This document shows, piece by piece, positions 51,734 to 60,060 of a DNA stretch of 64,000 nt; positions within the stretch are counted from its first letter, which is position 1, and the number at the start of each line of letters is the position of its first letter. Made by a program: the position numbers and the translations under genes. Location of the stretch: the NCBI GenBank assembly GCA_003220685.1, contig QHTE01000010.1, forward strand, positions 1-64,000, written 5' to 3'. The notes under the pieces are model-generated. The model was not told the origin of the DNA. It saw only the letters and a list, made by a program, of their open reading frames with translations, and made no database searches. This DNA comes from Candidatus Rokuibacteriota bacterium (GTDB lineage: Bacteria > Methylomirabilota > Methylomirabilia > Rokubacteriales > CSP1-6).

Positions 51734-52333
51734 CTACGGCTGACGGCGGCTGCCATAACCAAGAGCCCTTCGCTCTTCCCCGATTGCCTTCTGCAGGAGC
51801 GGTCGTCTTTCGAGTGGAACGGTCAGCACATGCACCTCCAGATGTTTGAGGTATTCCTTCCTCTGGTCTGCAGTGAGTCGCCTCGGCAGCTCCAGCACGA
51901 TTCCGTCGAGCTGCAGGAGCTGAGCTTCTGTTCGAAGCGCCTCGCGCTTCTCTTTGGGCCACGTCTGCGATCCGCTGTAGCCCGGCCACTCGTAGTCCCC
52001 GTAACCGGACTTGAACATCGCGACGAATGGCCCGCGGAAGAACACCAGCGGATTCAGGCTGAAGAACCGGCGCGACTCGATCGTGAAACGACCGTCCGTG
52101 TCGGTGAGGACTTCCTGAGAGTCGCGGTACTCCTCGCTCGGGCCTCCGAAGCTCCTGACGTGCCGCGTCCACCAGGCCAGCACGACCACGCCTTCGAGGG
52201 GCTGCTTCGTCCCGCCGTCGACGACCTGCGCCTGCCACGGCCCGGCCGCCTCGGCGCTCGGCAGCACGCCAGGCTGGAACACCAGGGGAATGAGCAAGAC
52301 CAGCCCGGCGAGAGCGGCAGCGCGCGTCGTCAT
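51734..52333 (-). CDS. Secreted carboxypeptidase-regulatory-like domain protein
   Basis: 199 residues. Signal peptide to about residue 30 (ends LPSAEAAGPW). The mature N-terminal half is a small beta-sandwich of the CarboxypepD_reg type: VVDGGTKQPLEGVVVLAWWT, VLTDTDGRFTIESRRFFS. The C-terminal 80 residues are helical and charged. The ATG directly abuts the NHL-protein stop (TGAATG), which implies coupled translation. The P1-nuclease-like gene starts 9 nt downstream. Such domains usually mediate assembly or surface contacts. Confidence 0.7.
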   Translation of the reverse strand: MTTRAAALAGLVLLIPLVFQPGVLPSAEAAGPWQAQVVDGGTKQPLEGVVVLAWWTRHVRSFGGPSEEYRDSQEVLTDTDGRFTIESRRFFSLNPLVFFRGPFVAMFKSGYGDYEWPGYSGSQTWPKEKREALRTEAQLLQLDGIVLELPRRLTADQRKEYLKHLEVHVLTVPLERRPLLQKAIGEERRALGYGSRRQP

Positions 52334-54664
52334 TCAGAACGACCGCACGCGCCAGAATCCGTCTGCGTCGACGTGGAACCTCACCTCGAAAGACTTGAGA
52401 ATGCCGGCATCCGTGCGGCTCATCTCGAAGATCGCTTCCAGGCCGCGCGTACGAACGAATCTCACATCGGTGAGGATCGCGTCGACCGCCGGCAGATCCG
52501 GAATGAGCGCGGTGAACGCCTGCTGATAGCGGCTCCGCGAGCGCTCGGAGATCTGGGTCAGGGCCTGGGCGATATCGCCGCGGCGCAGCGCGTCCCGCAG
52601 AGAGGTCCACTTGGCCTGAAGCAGCGTGTCGAGGCCCGCGCGATCGAAGACTTGCACGACGCCGGGGACTGCGGTTCGCCGCCCCTGGGTATCGGTGACG
52701 CTCACGACGGGCAGATAGAGACCGGGGTGCCCATAGACGAATGCCTGCTCGGCCAGGCGCTGGCCCACGAAGTCGATCGTGCCATTGCCGACGGAGTCGA
52801 CCTGGATCGTCGCCGAATCCGGCACGCCGAGCAGCGTGAATGACACGGTCAGTGGGGCCACGCCGCTCTGGGGGGTGGTGACGAGCAGAAACGGTGATTC
52901 CGGCGTGGCGATCACCGTGACGGACACCTCCTGGGTGGCGACGACGCCGGCGGCGGTGGTGGCCACGACCTGAAGGCGAGTCGTGCCCGGAGTCAGCGGA
53001 ACGAGCGCGGCGAACGTGCTTCCGTGGACCGCGGCGGCGGTCCCGTTGACGGTTATCGCGACCTCCTGGCCCACGCTCGCGATCGTGCCGCGGACGAGGC
53101 GGAGCCCGGCGGGCAGCGTGTCTCCGGGTGCGGGCTCGGCCAGCGCGAGCCGGGACAGGCTGACCGTAAAGCTCGTCGCCGCCGGCGTGGGATCGACGTT
53201 CCCCGCTCGATCTTGCGCCACGACCGCGAACGCGTGCGCCCCGTCGGCGACGTCCTGGAGCGTGACGGACCGCGAGCCCGAGAACTCGCCGAACGGTCGG
53301 TCGTCGATGCGCCACGCGAACAGGAGATCGTCCGGTGCGGTGACATCGTCCGTGCCCGTGAACGTGAATGCGACCGTGGTCGCGTCGGTAGGGCTCGGCG
53401 GCCGGCTGGTCAGGATGGTCTCCGGTGGAACGTCATCGTGCCGGACCACTACCTCGGCCGGCGCGCCGGTCAGGCCATCGCCACGATACGAGGTCACGAA
53501 CACCTCGATCGTGGTCTCGGCGTTCAACGTCAGCGGAATCGTCAACGCGAACCGTCCATCTACTCCGCTCTGGGCCGTGAACAGACCGCTCCCACCGTCG
53601 ACACGACCGTCGACTCGCGACTCGCGCAACACGGCGCCACGCACGACGACTGAGGGCTGGTTCGTGGTCGTGGCAAGCGGGTCGAGCGCGGGCGCAGCCG
53701 GCGACATGAAACGAATGACGCGACCCGAAGCTCCGTCCGCGAGGTACAGGTTGCCCGCCGAGTCGAAGGCCAGGCCGTTCGGACGATCGAGATCTCCCGC
53801 GAACAGGCTGACCCGACCGTCGGGATGCAGCTTCGCGACCGCCCGCCCGACGCGCTGGCCCGTCAGGCCGAGCTCCTGAGTGGTCACGAACAGCGCCCCC
53901 AAACGATCCTGCGCGAGTGCCGTCGGTCTCGCTAAGCTGCCGGTGTGGCCGAGTGGAGCGGGAACCCCGGCGCGCACGCCCGGCAGGACCGGAATGCGGA
54001 ACACCGCGCCGTCCGCCGTCGCGTCGCCGCGACGACCGTCTGTCGCCGTATAGAGCATTCCGTCACCGGCCACGATGCCTCGCACACCCCGAAAGCCGTC
54101 GGCGAAGACCGTGAGGGCGCCGGTCGTGGTGAGCGCCAGGATCACCTCGGGCTCCGCGGACTCGTCGTCGGGCTCTGGATCCGTGCCCCCCGTGAGCCGG
54201 CGGGCGGCCACGAACACGGTCCCGTCTTCGGCGACGTCGAGCCAGCGCGGCTGCTTGACCCCTGACACCAAGGTGATGCGCGAGCCGTTGGCGTCGCGCC
54301 GGGTGATCCGGCCGGCTCGCTCCTCGGCGACGAGCAGCCGGCCTTCGAGGTCGAAGGCGAGGCCGACGGGGCGCTCGAGCCCTCGCATCACGACGGTCGC
54401 GGACTGATCCGGGGCGATGCGTGTCACGGTTCCGGCGGCACGATCGCTCACGTACACCGCGTCCTGAGAATCCACGGCCACACCGCGCGGCTGGAGGAAC
54501 CCGCGAGCCCAGACGCTCGTCGCGGCCAGCGCCACCGGCGAGACGCCGGCAGCGGTTGGCGCTTGTGTGGCGGCGGGTGAGGACGCCAGGAAGATCAGGC
54601 CCACGAGTGCGGGCCGTGAAATGCGCGCTGCCTGCCTGACGAGTGTGCTCGCGATGTGGGGCAT
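52334..54664 (-). CDS. Large secreted NHL beta-propeller protein with Ig-like and PKD-like domains
   Basis: 776 residues with a signal peptide-like start. Residues of about 50-330 form NHL repeats (LQPRGVAVDSQDAVYVSDRA, LERPVGLAFDLEGRLLVAEE, LDRPNGLAFDSAGNLYLADG). Ig-like/OmpL47-type repeats follow (TDDVTAPDDLLFAWRIDDRP, AFAVVAQDRAGNVDPTPAAT), then a PKD-like module and a C-terminal NTF2-like segment ending FHVDADGFWRVRSF. First gene of the operon with the carboxypeptidase-regulatory-like, P1-nuclease-like and methyltransferase genes. It probably acts outside the cell or at its surface. Confidence 0.8.
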   Translation of the reverse strand: MPHIASTLVRQAARISRPALVGLIFLASSPAATQAPTAAGVSPVALAATSVWARGFLQPRGVAVDSQDAVYVSDRAAGTVTRIAPDQSATVVMRGLERPVGLAFDLEGRLLVAEERAGRITRRDANGSRITLVSGVKQPRWLDVAEDGTVFVAARRLTGGTDPEPDDESAEPEVILALTTTGALTVFADGFRGVRGIVAGDGMLYTATDGRRGDATADGAVFRIPVLPGVRAGVPAPLGHTGSLARPTALAQDRLGALFVTTQELGLTGQRVGRAVAKLHPDGRVSLFAGDLDRPNGLAFDSAGNLYLADGASGRVIRFMSPAAPALDPLATTTNQPSVVVRGAVLRESRVDGRVDGGSGLFTAQSGVDGRFALTIPLTLNAETTIEVFVTSYRGDGLTGAPAEVVVRHDDVPPETILTSRPPSPTDATTVAFTFTGTDDVTAPDDLLFAWRIDDRPFGEFSGSRSVTLQDVADGAHAFAVVAQDRAGNVDPTPAATSFTVSLSRLALAEPAPGDTLPAGLRLVRGTIASVGQEVAITVNGTAAAVHGSTFAALVPLTPGTTRLQVVATTAAGVVATQEVSVTVIATPESPFLLVTTPQSGVAPLTVSFTLLGVPDSATIQVDSVGNGTIDFVGQRLAEQAFVYGHPGLYLPVVSVTDTQGRRTAVPGVVQVFDRAGLDTLLQAKWTSLRDALRRGDIAQALTQISERSRSRYQQAFTALIPDLPAVDAILTDVRFVRTRGLEAIFEMSRTDAGILKSFEVRFHVDADGFWRVRSF

Positions 54665-54764
54665 GCGCGAGCAAGTTGCAGCGGCGATGCCACGGGGAGG
54701 CGGGTCGGGGATGCCGACGGCGAGCGAGATTCGCGCGCGTTACCTCTGGCGGAAGCTCGAGGGC

Positions 54765-54782
54765 TGCCCACGCTCGTGGGCA
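54765..54782 (-). terminator. Hairpin between the TIR-like gene and the NHL operon
   Basis: TGCCCAC (54765-54771) pairs with GTGGGCA (54776-54782) around GCTC. It is placed 26 nt after the stop of the TIR-like gene in the direction of transcription. There is no T-tract. Confidence 0.4.
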
Positions 54783-54807
54783 CAGTGCCCGGAGCGTGTT
54801 GCGTTCT

Positions 54808-55407
54808 CTAGGCCAGCTCGTGCGCGACGAAATCTCTGGCGAGAACGACAAGATCGCGGAACGCACGGGCGCCATACAAGCCGGCGTTCGCCTCGCGGAT
54901 GCGAGCGGCTCCCCGGCGAAGGAAGCGATAGACTTCCGTGAGCTCTTCGAGCTTCGGCTGGCGATCGGCCCTCACCAGCGCGTTCGTCAGCTCGACCAAC
55001 ACCTGGTGCGGCCGGGCATGGTGGATGTGGGGGTCGATGCCGTTGAGATCGCTCAGCGAGCGCTGCAGCCGAAACCGGCGCGCCTCGAACACGAACCATT
55101 CGTGCCTCAGCTTCTGGCGCCGCCTTCGCCCGACCGCCAGTCCCAGCTCGAAGGGCATGTTGAAGCGCGGCGCGCCGCCTCTGACATCGATGCGGCTCAG
55201 GTCGTGGAAGGAATAGCGGCAGGCCGCGATCATCTCGAGGATACGATCCAGTCGCGGATTGGGGCCCGGCAGCTCCAGGGTCGCGCGCGGCCTGAGGCCG
55301 AAACCGCAGAGCCCGGCAATCAGAGCCAGGAACAGCTGCTCGTAGCGAGCATCGTAGGGAACGTTCAGGAAGGCGTTGTAACGAGAGTAGCGTTCGGGAA
55401 TACGGAG
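54808..55407 (-). pseudogene. TIR-like/deoxyribosyltransferase-like gene with its start destroyed
   Basis: About 199 residues of one frame have the layout of a family of uncharacterised soil-bacterial proteins: AFLNVPYDARYEQLFLALIA, LIAGLCGFGLRP, CRYSFHDLSRID, RFNMPFELGLAVG, HEWFVFEARRFRLQRSLSDL and NGIDPHIHHARP. The FNMPFELGLA box resembles the catalytic FELG motif of TIR-like and deoxyribosyltransferase-like domains. The natural start appears to be GTG at 55416, coupled to the previous stop (TAGTG), but its third codon is TAG (55408-55410). Alternatives are a rare ATT at 55401 or an internal ATG at 55233, which would lose a third of the protein. Confidence 0.65.
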
Positions 55408-55415
55408 CTACTGCA

Positions 55416-55649
55416 CTAGCGCGAAGTCGCACCCGCCGTCGCCGGCCGGGCCCTCTTCGCTGTCATGGAATGGCCCCGCGGCGGCCTCGGTTTCCGGGCG
55501 CTCGCCGCCTTGCGGTCCTTCTTACGGCCCTCGCCGAGCAGAAGCTCGAAGAGCGCGGCGAGCTGCCGCATGCGCTCCTTCGTGACCCCGAGCGCCTTGC
55601 CGGTCGACGCGCGCGAGGGATACGGCGTGTCGATCCTCGCCTTCTTCAC
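55416..55649 (-). CDS. Small helix-turn-helix-like partner of the TIR-like gene
   Basis: 77 residues starting at a GTG (55649). TGKALGVTKERMRQLAALFE resembles a helix-turn-helix, and the second half is a Lys/Arg-rich tail (RKKDRKAASARKPRPPR). I recall similar short proteins preceding homologues of the next gene in environmental genomes, so the two appear to be a conserved pair. Stop overlaps the presumed GTG of the partner. A DNA-binding regulator or antitoxin-like role is possible; nothing in the sequence proves it. Confidence 0.6.
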   Translation of the reverse strand: MKKARIDTPYPSRASTGKALGVTKERMRQLAALFELLLGEGRKKDRKAASARKPRPPRGHSMTAKRARPATAGATSR

Positions 55650-55687
55650 AAACCCAAGCTACGCCGCTCCGGAAGGCCTTGTCAATT

Positions 55688-56926
55688 TCACCGCGGCCGC
55701 GCCGCCATCTGTCCCGGATCCATCCCGTAGAAGAGCTGCGGCCCGCCGTCGCCCGGGTGCGGCCAGGGGTGCTCGCGCAGCACGCGCTCGTCGATGTCGG
55801 CCCCCCAGCCCGGCGCGTCGGTCAGCCAGATGTGGCCGTCGCGGATCGCCGGCGGGCGCGTGACGAGCGGCCCTTTCCACGGCACGTCGTCGATGTCGAT
55901 CTCCATGATGCGCACGTTCGGGAGCACGGCGCAGAGGTGGAGCGAATGCAGGTCGGCCAGGTGGCTGTAGTAGTTGTGCGGGGCGATGTTGATCTCGCAC
56001 GCCTCCGCCAGCCGCCCGATCTGGACCGACTGCGAGAAGCCGTTCCACGGCACGTCGATGATCGCCACGTCGACCGCGTGGCGCTCGAGGAACGGCCGGT
56101 ACTGCCGCAACGTCACCAGGCTCTCGCACGACGCGAGCCGCGTCGACGTCGACTGCTTGATCTGGAGCAGCGCGTCCGGATCCCAGTTGTCGTACTCCAC
56201 CCACTGCATGTCGTACTTCTCGAGCAGCTTGGCGATGCGCAGCACGCCCTCGGTGCGGAAGTTGTAGTTCAGGTCGAGGCAGAGGCCCACCTTCGGGCCG
56301 ACCGCTTCGCGAAAGGTGCCGATCAGGCGATCGATCGCGTCGAGAATCTCGACGCTCGGCGCGCCGTCGGTCGTGTTGATGCCGCTGGCGAAACCCGGAA
56401 AGTAGACGGTCGCCGGATCGCCCGGGATCACCATATTGGTCTTGAGCGCGGTGAAGCCGCGCTTCACTACCTCGCGCCCGAGCGCGGCGATGTCGTCGTA
56501 GGTCCGGAGCGGCGGCGTCCCGAGGAAGCTCCCCATGCGCGCCCGTGTCGTGCCGCAGTGCGACCAGTAGAGACGCATGCGATCGCGCATCGGCCCGCCG
56601 AACAGCTCGTAGACCGGCACGCCGAGCGCCTTGGCCTTGATGTCCCACAGCGCCAGCTCGATGCCGGCCATCGCCTTGTGCGAGACGCCGCCGTAATTCT
56701 GGCGCATCCGCCGCAGCATGTCCCAGTAGAGGCGCTCGACGGGCCGCGGGTCCTGCCCGATCAAGAGGTCGGCCACGTCGCGCACGGAGCCCGCGATGCC
56801 GTGCGGGCTCCGGTTGTCGCTGCACTCGCCCCAGCCCACCAGCCCGTCGTCGGTCTCGATGCGCACGAACGTCCACGGCCGCCAGCCGCCGTCGCAATGA
56901 AGCGCTTCGACCCTCGCGATCTTCAT
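55688..56926 (-). CDS. Intact enolase-superfamily (mandelate racemase/muconate lactonizing) enzyme
   Basis: 412 residues, full length. The N-terminal cap starts MKIARVEALHCDGGWRPWTF; the barrel includes IELALWDIKAKALGVPVYEL, a Lys-bearing strand GFTALKTNMVIPG, the first metal ligand in LCLDLNYNFRTEG, the second in MQWVEYDNWDPDALL, the third in LASCESLVTLRQYR, and NIAPHNYYSHLADLHSLHL for the C-terminal His. Sugar-acid dehydratases are the nearest functional group, inferred from overall pattern. It begins 7 nt after the LLM gene on the same strand and offers a reference for the two deleted relatives. Confidence 0.9.
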   Translation of the reverse strand: MKIARVEALHCDGGWRPWTFVRIETDDGLVGWGECSDNRSPHGIAGSVRDVADLLIGQDPRPVERLYWDMLRRMRQNYGGVSHKAMAGIELALWDIKAKALGVPVYELFGGPMRDRMRLYWSHCGTTRARMGSFLGTPPLRTYDDIAALGREVVKRGFTALKTNMVIPGDPATVYFPGFASGINTTDGAPSVEILDAIDRLIGTFREAVGPKVGLCLDLNYNFRTEGVLRIAKLLEKYDMQWVEYDNWDPDALLQIKQSTSTRLASCESLVTLRQYRPFLERHAVDVAIIDVPWNGFSQSVQIGRLAEACEINIAPHNYYSHLADLHSLHLCAVLPNVRIMEIDIDDVPWKGPLVTRPPAIRDGHIWLTDAPGWGADIDERVLREHPWPHPGDGGPQLFYGMDPGQMAARPR

Positions 56927-56933
56927 GGCCGCC

Positions 56934-57791
56934 TCACGCCGCCGGCAGGCCGAGCGCCCGCCCGGTGTCGGCGGCGAAGCGCTCGAGCGCCGCGGCGTCC
57001 ATCTCCGGACGCGGTCGCAAGATGAGGCGATCGACGCCGGCCGCCGCGTAGGCGTCGAGGGTCGCCTTGTCCGGCACGTCGTAGCCCGGCGGCGTCACGC
57101 TGATCTCGAGCCGGCCCAGCTCGGCCGGGCGCGAGTGCTTCTTGGCGGTGTCGCGCAGCGCGGCGAGCACCTTCTGCGTCTCGTCCACGCTCATGCCGAA
57201 ACCGTACCAGCCGTGGCCCTGCGTCACCGCGCGGCGGTACGCCGGCGGGGTGCGTCCGCCGACGACGATCGGTATCGGCGTCTGCACCGGACGCGGCATC
57301 GCCTGCACGCCGTCGAACGACACGTACGGGCCGCGATACGACGGCTTGGGCTGCGTCCACACCGCGCGCATCGCCGCCAGATAGTCGTCGGCCACGCGAC
57401 CGCGCTCGGCGAAGGGCGCGCCGACCGAGCGCATCTCGGGCTCGCACCAGCCCACGCCGAGCCCGAAGATGAGTCGGCCGTTCGAGAGCACGTCGAGCGA
57501 GGCGAGCTGCTTGGCGAGCACGAGCGCCTGGCGCTGCGGCAGGATGATCACGCCGGTGGCCAGCCGAATACGTGTGGTGTGCGCGGCGAGGAAGCTCAGC
57601 GATACGATCGGATCGAGCAGCCGCATGTCCGGCGCCATCGGCCGGCCGGCCACCGGCGGGTCGGGCAGCACGACGTGGTCGGCCACCCAGAGCGATTCGA
57701 ATCCCGCCGCGTCCGCCGCCCAGCCGATGCGCGCGGCGGCGTCGGGGTAGCCGCAGGTGTGCAGGTTGACGGAGTGCAGTCCGAATTTCAT
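56934..57791 (-). CDS. LLM-class (probably F420-dependent) oxidoreductase
   Basis: 285 residues. MKFGLHSVNLHTCGYPDAAA, FESLWVADHVVLPD, IRLATGVIILPQRQALVLAK and NGRLIFGLGVGWCEPEM are the family landmarks; the ALVLAKQLASLDVLSNGRL block is common in F420-dependent members. Translated just before the intact enolase-superfamily gene (7 nt apart), so the two probably share a pathway, perhaps oxidation and dehydration of a sugar or organic acid. The substrate cannot be read from the sequence. Confidence 0.87.
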   Translation of the reverse strand: MKFGLHSVNLHTCGYPDAAARIGWAADAAGFESLWVADHVVLPDPPVAGRPMAPDMRLLDPIVSLSFLAAHTTRIRLATGVIILPQRQALVLAKQLASLDVLSNGRLIFGLGVGWCEPEMRSVGAPFAERGRVADDYLAAMRAVWTQPKPSYRGPYVSFDGVQAMPRPVQTPIPIVVGGRTPPAYRRAVTQGHGWYGFGMSVDETQKVLAALRDTAKKHSRPAELGRLEISVTPPGYDVPDKATLDAYAAAGVDRLILRPRPEMDAAALERFAADTGRALGLPAA

Positions 57792-57899
57792 CGCCTGTCC
57801 TTTCTATCGCGCCGCCTCGTCACGCGTCGCGCGTGGCCCGTCGCGGGCGGGACGTAGTCTATCAGGAGGCGGTCTCAGAAGGTGGCGCTGCAACAGTGG

Positions 57900-58355
57900 T
57901 CATCGCGACGCACTGTCGGCCACGAACGTCACTGGATCGTCTGCCCTGGGAACCGTGATCAGGTGATAGGGCTGAGTCAGCACCTGCATCTGCATGGACG
58001 ACGGGTCGGGCCGCCTGGTCCGATAATGAATCGCGAGGCCCGCGTCGGTCCGCTCGATCTGCGTGACCTCGATCGCGTAGCCCCCGGTCGGGCGCTGGCC
58101 CATGAAGAGCGCGACGACCATGTCGCGGGAGAAGTCGACCGACGGCGGCGGGGGAGGCGGGATCTGTGTCCGCACGTGGCGGCTCCAGAGCGCGGCCCAG
58201 TCGTTCTGGCTGCGAACGACGATCTGGGTCGGCTGATCGACCCCGCTGACGGGCCCCTTCGCCAGGGTCGAAAAAGGCACCGTTCCCGCGACGGCCGCGC
58301 AGGCGCTGAACGAAGCGAGCAGCAGCAGGAAGCTCGCGACGCGGCGCATTCTCAT
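57900..58355 (-). CDS. PrcB_C-like secreted protein, coupled to the sugar-type importer
   Basis: 151 residues. The signal peptide (RVASFLLLLASFSACAAVAG) includes a Cys that could be a lipobox (FSAC). The mature part matches the pattern of the PrcB C-terminal domain family: VPFSTLAKGPVSGVDQPTQI, RDMVVALFMGQRPTGGYAIE and MQVLTQPYHLITVPR. Domain members include a subunit that stabilises a spirochaete protease, and many proteins of unknown role. ATG at 58355 overlaps the permease stop (ATGA), so it belongs to the operon. Confidence 0.75.
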   Translation of the reverse strand: MRMRRVASFLLLLASFSACAAVAGTVPFSTLAKGPVSGVDQPTQIVVRSQNDWAALWSRHVRTQIPPPPPPSVDFSRDMVVALFMGQRPTGGYAIEVTQIERTDAGLAIHYRTRRPDPSSMQMQVLTQPYHLITVPRADDPVTFVADSASR

Positions 58356-59173
58356 CCCTTCACCGCGCCTGCCGTCAGGCCCTGCACCATGTATTTGTGC
58401 AGATAGATATAGACCACGATCACCGGCAGCGACGCCAGCGCGGCCGCCGCCATCAGCTGCCCCCAGAACGCGAAGTCGGACACGACGAACTCCGACAGCC
58501 CGACGGGCAAGGTTTTCAAGCTGTCGTCGGCGATGAAGATCAAGGCGTAGAGGAACTCGTTCCAGGACAGCGTGAAGCAGAACAGGCCCGCGGCCAGGAG
58601 GCCCGGCGCGGCCAGCGGCAGCACCACGCGGACCATCGCCTGCAGCCGCGTGGCGCCGTCGACGAGCGCCGCCTCCTCGAGCTCGCGCGGGATCGAGCGG
58701 AAGAACCCCATCAAGAGCCACGTCACGAACGGGACGAGGAAGGTCGGGTACGCCAGGATCAAGGTACCCAGCGAGTTCGTGTAGCCCAGGCCGATGAAGG
58801 TCCGGTAGAGCGGGATGAACATCAGCCCGGGCGGCACGAGATAGGTGATGAGGACGATGGCGCCGAAGGTCCGGCGCCCGGGAAACGAGAGGCGCGTCAG
58901 CGAATAGGCGCCGGCGGTGCCGATGGCGAGCGAGAGCACGGTGCTCGCGAGGGCGGTGACGGCGCTGTTGCGGATCCACAGCGCGAAGCGGCTCTCCTCG
59001 AAGAGGTAGACGTAGTTGTCGATCGTGAACGGCCGCGGCACGTAGACGCTCTCGGAGAGGAGGATCTGGCGGCCGGTCTTGAACGAGGTCGCGACGATCC
59101 AGTACATGGGCACGAAGACGATGGCGAGGATGAGCGCCAGCACGGTCCAGCGCGCGAGCGTGGCGCCGCGCAT
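58352..59173 (-). CDS. Carbohydrate-type ABC permease (MalG-like)
   Basis: 273 residues, six spans. PMYWIVATSFKTGRQILLSE, IPRELEEAALVDGATRLQAM (EAA loop) and LSWNEFLYALIFIADDSLKT are typical MalG-family features. GAGGAGGAG precedes the ATG at 59173; longer upstream reading overlaps the other permease. Second of two permeases in the operon; the receptor at 60057 supplies the ligand. No ATPase gene is present in the window's end. Confidence 0.9.
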   Translation of the reverse strand: MRGATLARWTVLALILAIVFVPMYWIVATSFKTGRQILLSESVYVPRPFTIDNYVYLFEESRFALWIRNSAVTALASTVLSLAIGTAGAYSLTRLSFPGRRTFGAIVLITYLVPPGLMFIPLYRTFIGLGYTNSLGTLILAYPTFLVPFVTWLLMGFFRSIPRELEEAALVDGATRLQAMVRVVLPLAAPGLLAAGLFCFTLSWNEFLYALIFIADDSLKTLPVGLSEFVVSDFAFWGQLMAAAALASLPVIVVYIYLHKYMVQGLTAGAVKG

Positions 59174-59175
59174 CG

Positions 59176-60060
59176 TCACTCCTCCTCGCGGTGCAGATAC
59201 CGCACGACCGCCACGATGAGCAGCGCCACCAGCGGGAGCGAGGCCATCGAGGCGGCCATGGACAGGCCCCAGCGCTGCGACATGATGCCGAGCTCGTAGC
59301 TGTAGGTGGCGAAGATGTGCGTGGCCGCCCCTGGCCCGCCGCGGGTCATGATGTACACGATGTTGAAGTCGTTCAGGGTGACGATCGTGCTGAGCAGGGT
59401 CACGACCGCGACCACGCCCTTGATGCTGGGCAAGGTGATGCGCCAGAACTTCTCCCAGCTCCCGGCGCCGTCCACCGCGGCGGCGTCGTAGAGCTCCTGC
59501 GGCACCGTCTGCATGGCGGCCAGGAACGACACGCCGAAGAACGGAAAGCCGCGCCAGACGTTGGCGGTGATGACCGACGCCATGGCCAGGGTGGGATCGC
59601 CCAGCCAGTGCACGCCGCCCGTCACCGCCCCGACGTCGATCAGCGCTACGTTGATGAGGCCGCGGAAGAGGTCCATCAGCCACTTCCACGTGAGCGCGAT
59701 GACCACGGTGGGGATCACCCACGGCAAGAGCAGGATGCCGCGGACGAACTGGTTGCCGCGCACGACGTTGTGCAGCGCCAGCGCCATGGCCATGCCGACC
59801 ACGAGCTTCACCGCAATCGAGCCGACCGTGAAGGCGGCGCTGTTCCAGGCGACGATGCGAAAGCGCCCGCTCTCGAGGAGCGCCTCGTAGTTCCGGAGCC
59901 CCACGAAATGCGCGGGGTAGCCCACGGTCTTCTCGGTGAGGCTCAGGTAGATCGCCGAGAGGAAGGGGTACGCGACGAGCGCGCCGAGGAAGATCGCGAC
60001 GGGAGCGATGAGGGCGTAGCCCAGCAGTCGCTCCCGGCGGCGATCGGTCAGCACATTCAC
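59176..60060 (-). CDS. Carbohydrate-type ABC permease (MalF-like)
   Basis: 294 residues from a GTG overlapping the receptor stop (GTGA). LLGYALIAPVAIFLGALVAY, then NSAAFTVGSIAVKLVVGMAM, WVIPTVVIALTWKWLMD and VPQELYDAAAVDGAGSWEKF (EAA loop) fit MalF/UgpA-type permeases. It forms the channel with the MalG-like protein. Confidence 0.9.
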   Translation of the reverse strand: MNVLTDRRRERLLGYALIAPVAIFLGALVAYPFLSAIYLSLTEKTVGYPAHFVGLRNYEALLESGRFRIVAWNSAAFTVGSIAVKLVVGMAMALALHNVVRGNQFVRGILLLPWVIPTVVIALTWKWLMDLFRGLINVALIDVGAVTGGVHWLGDPTLAMASVITANVWRGFPFFGVSFLAAMQTVPQELYDAAAVDGAGSWEKFWRITLPSIKGVVAVVTLLSTIVTLNDFNIVYIMTRGGPGAATHIFATYSYELGIMSQRWGLSMAASMASLPLVALLIVAVVRYLHREEE

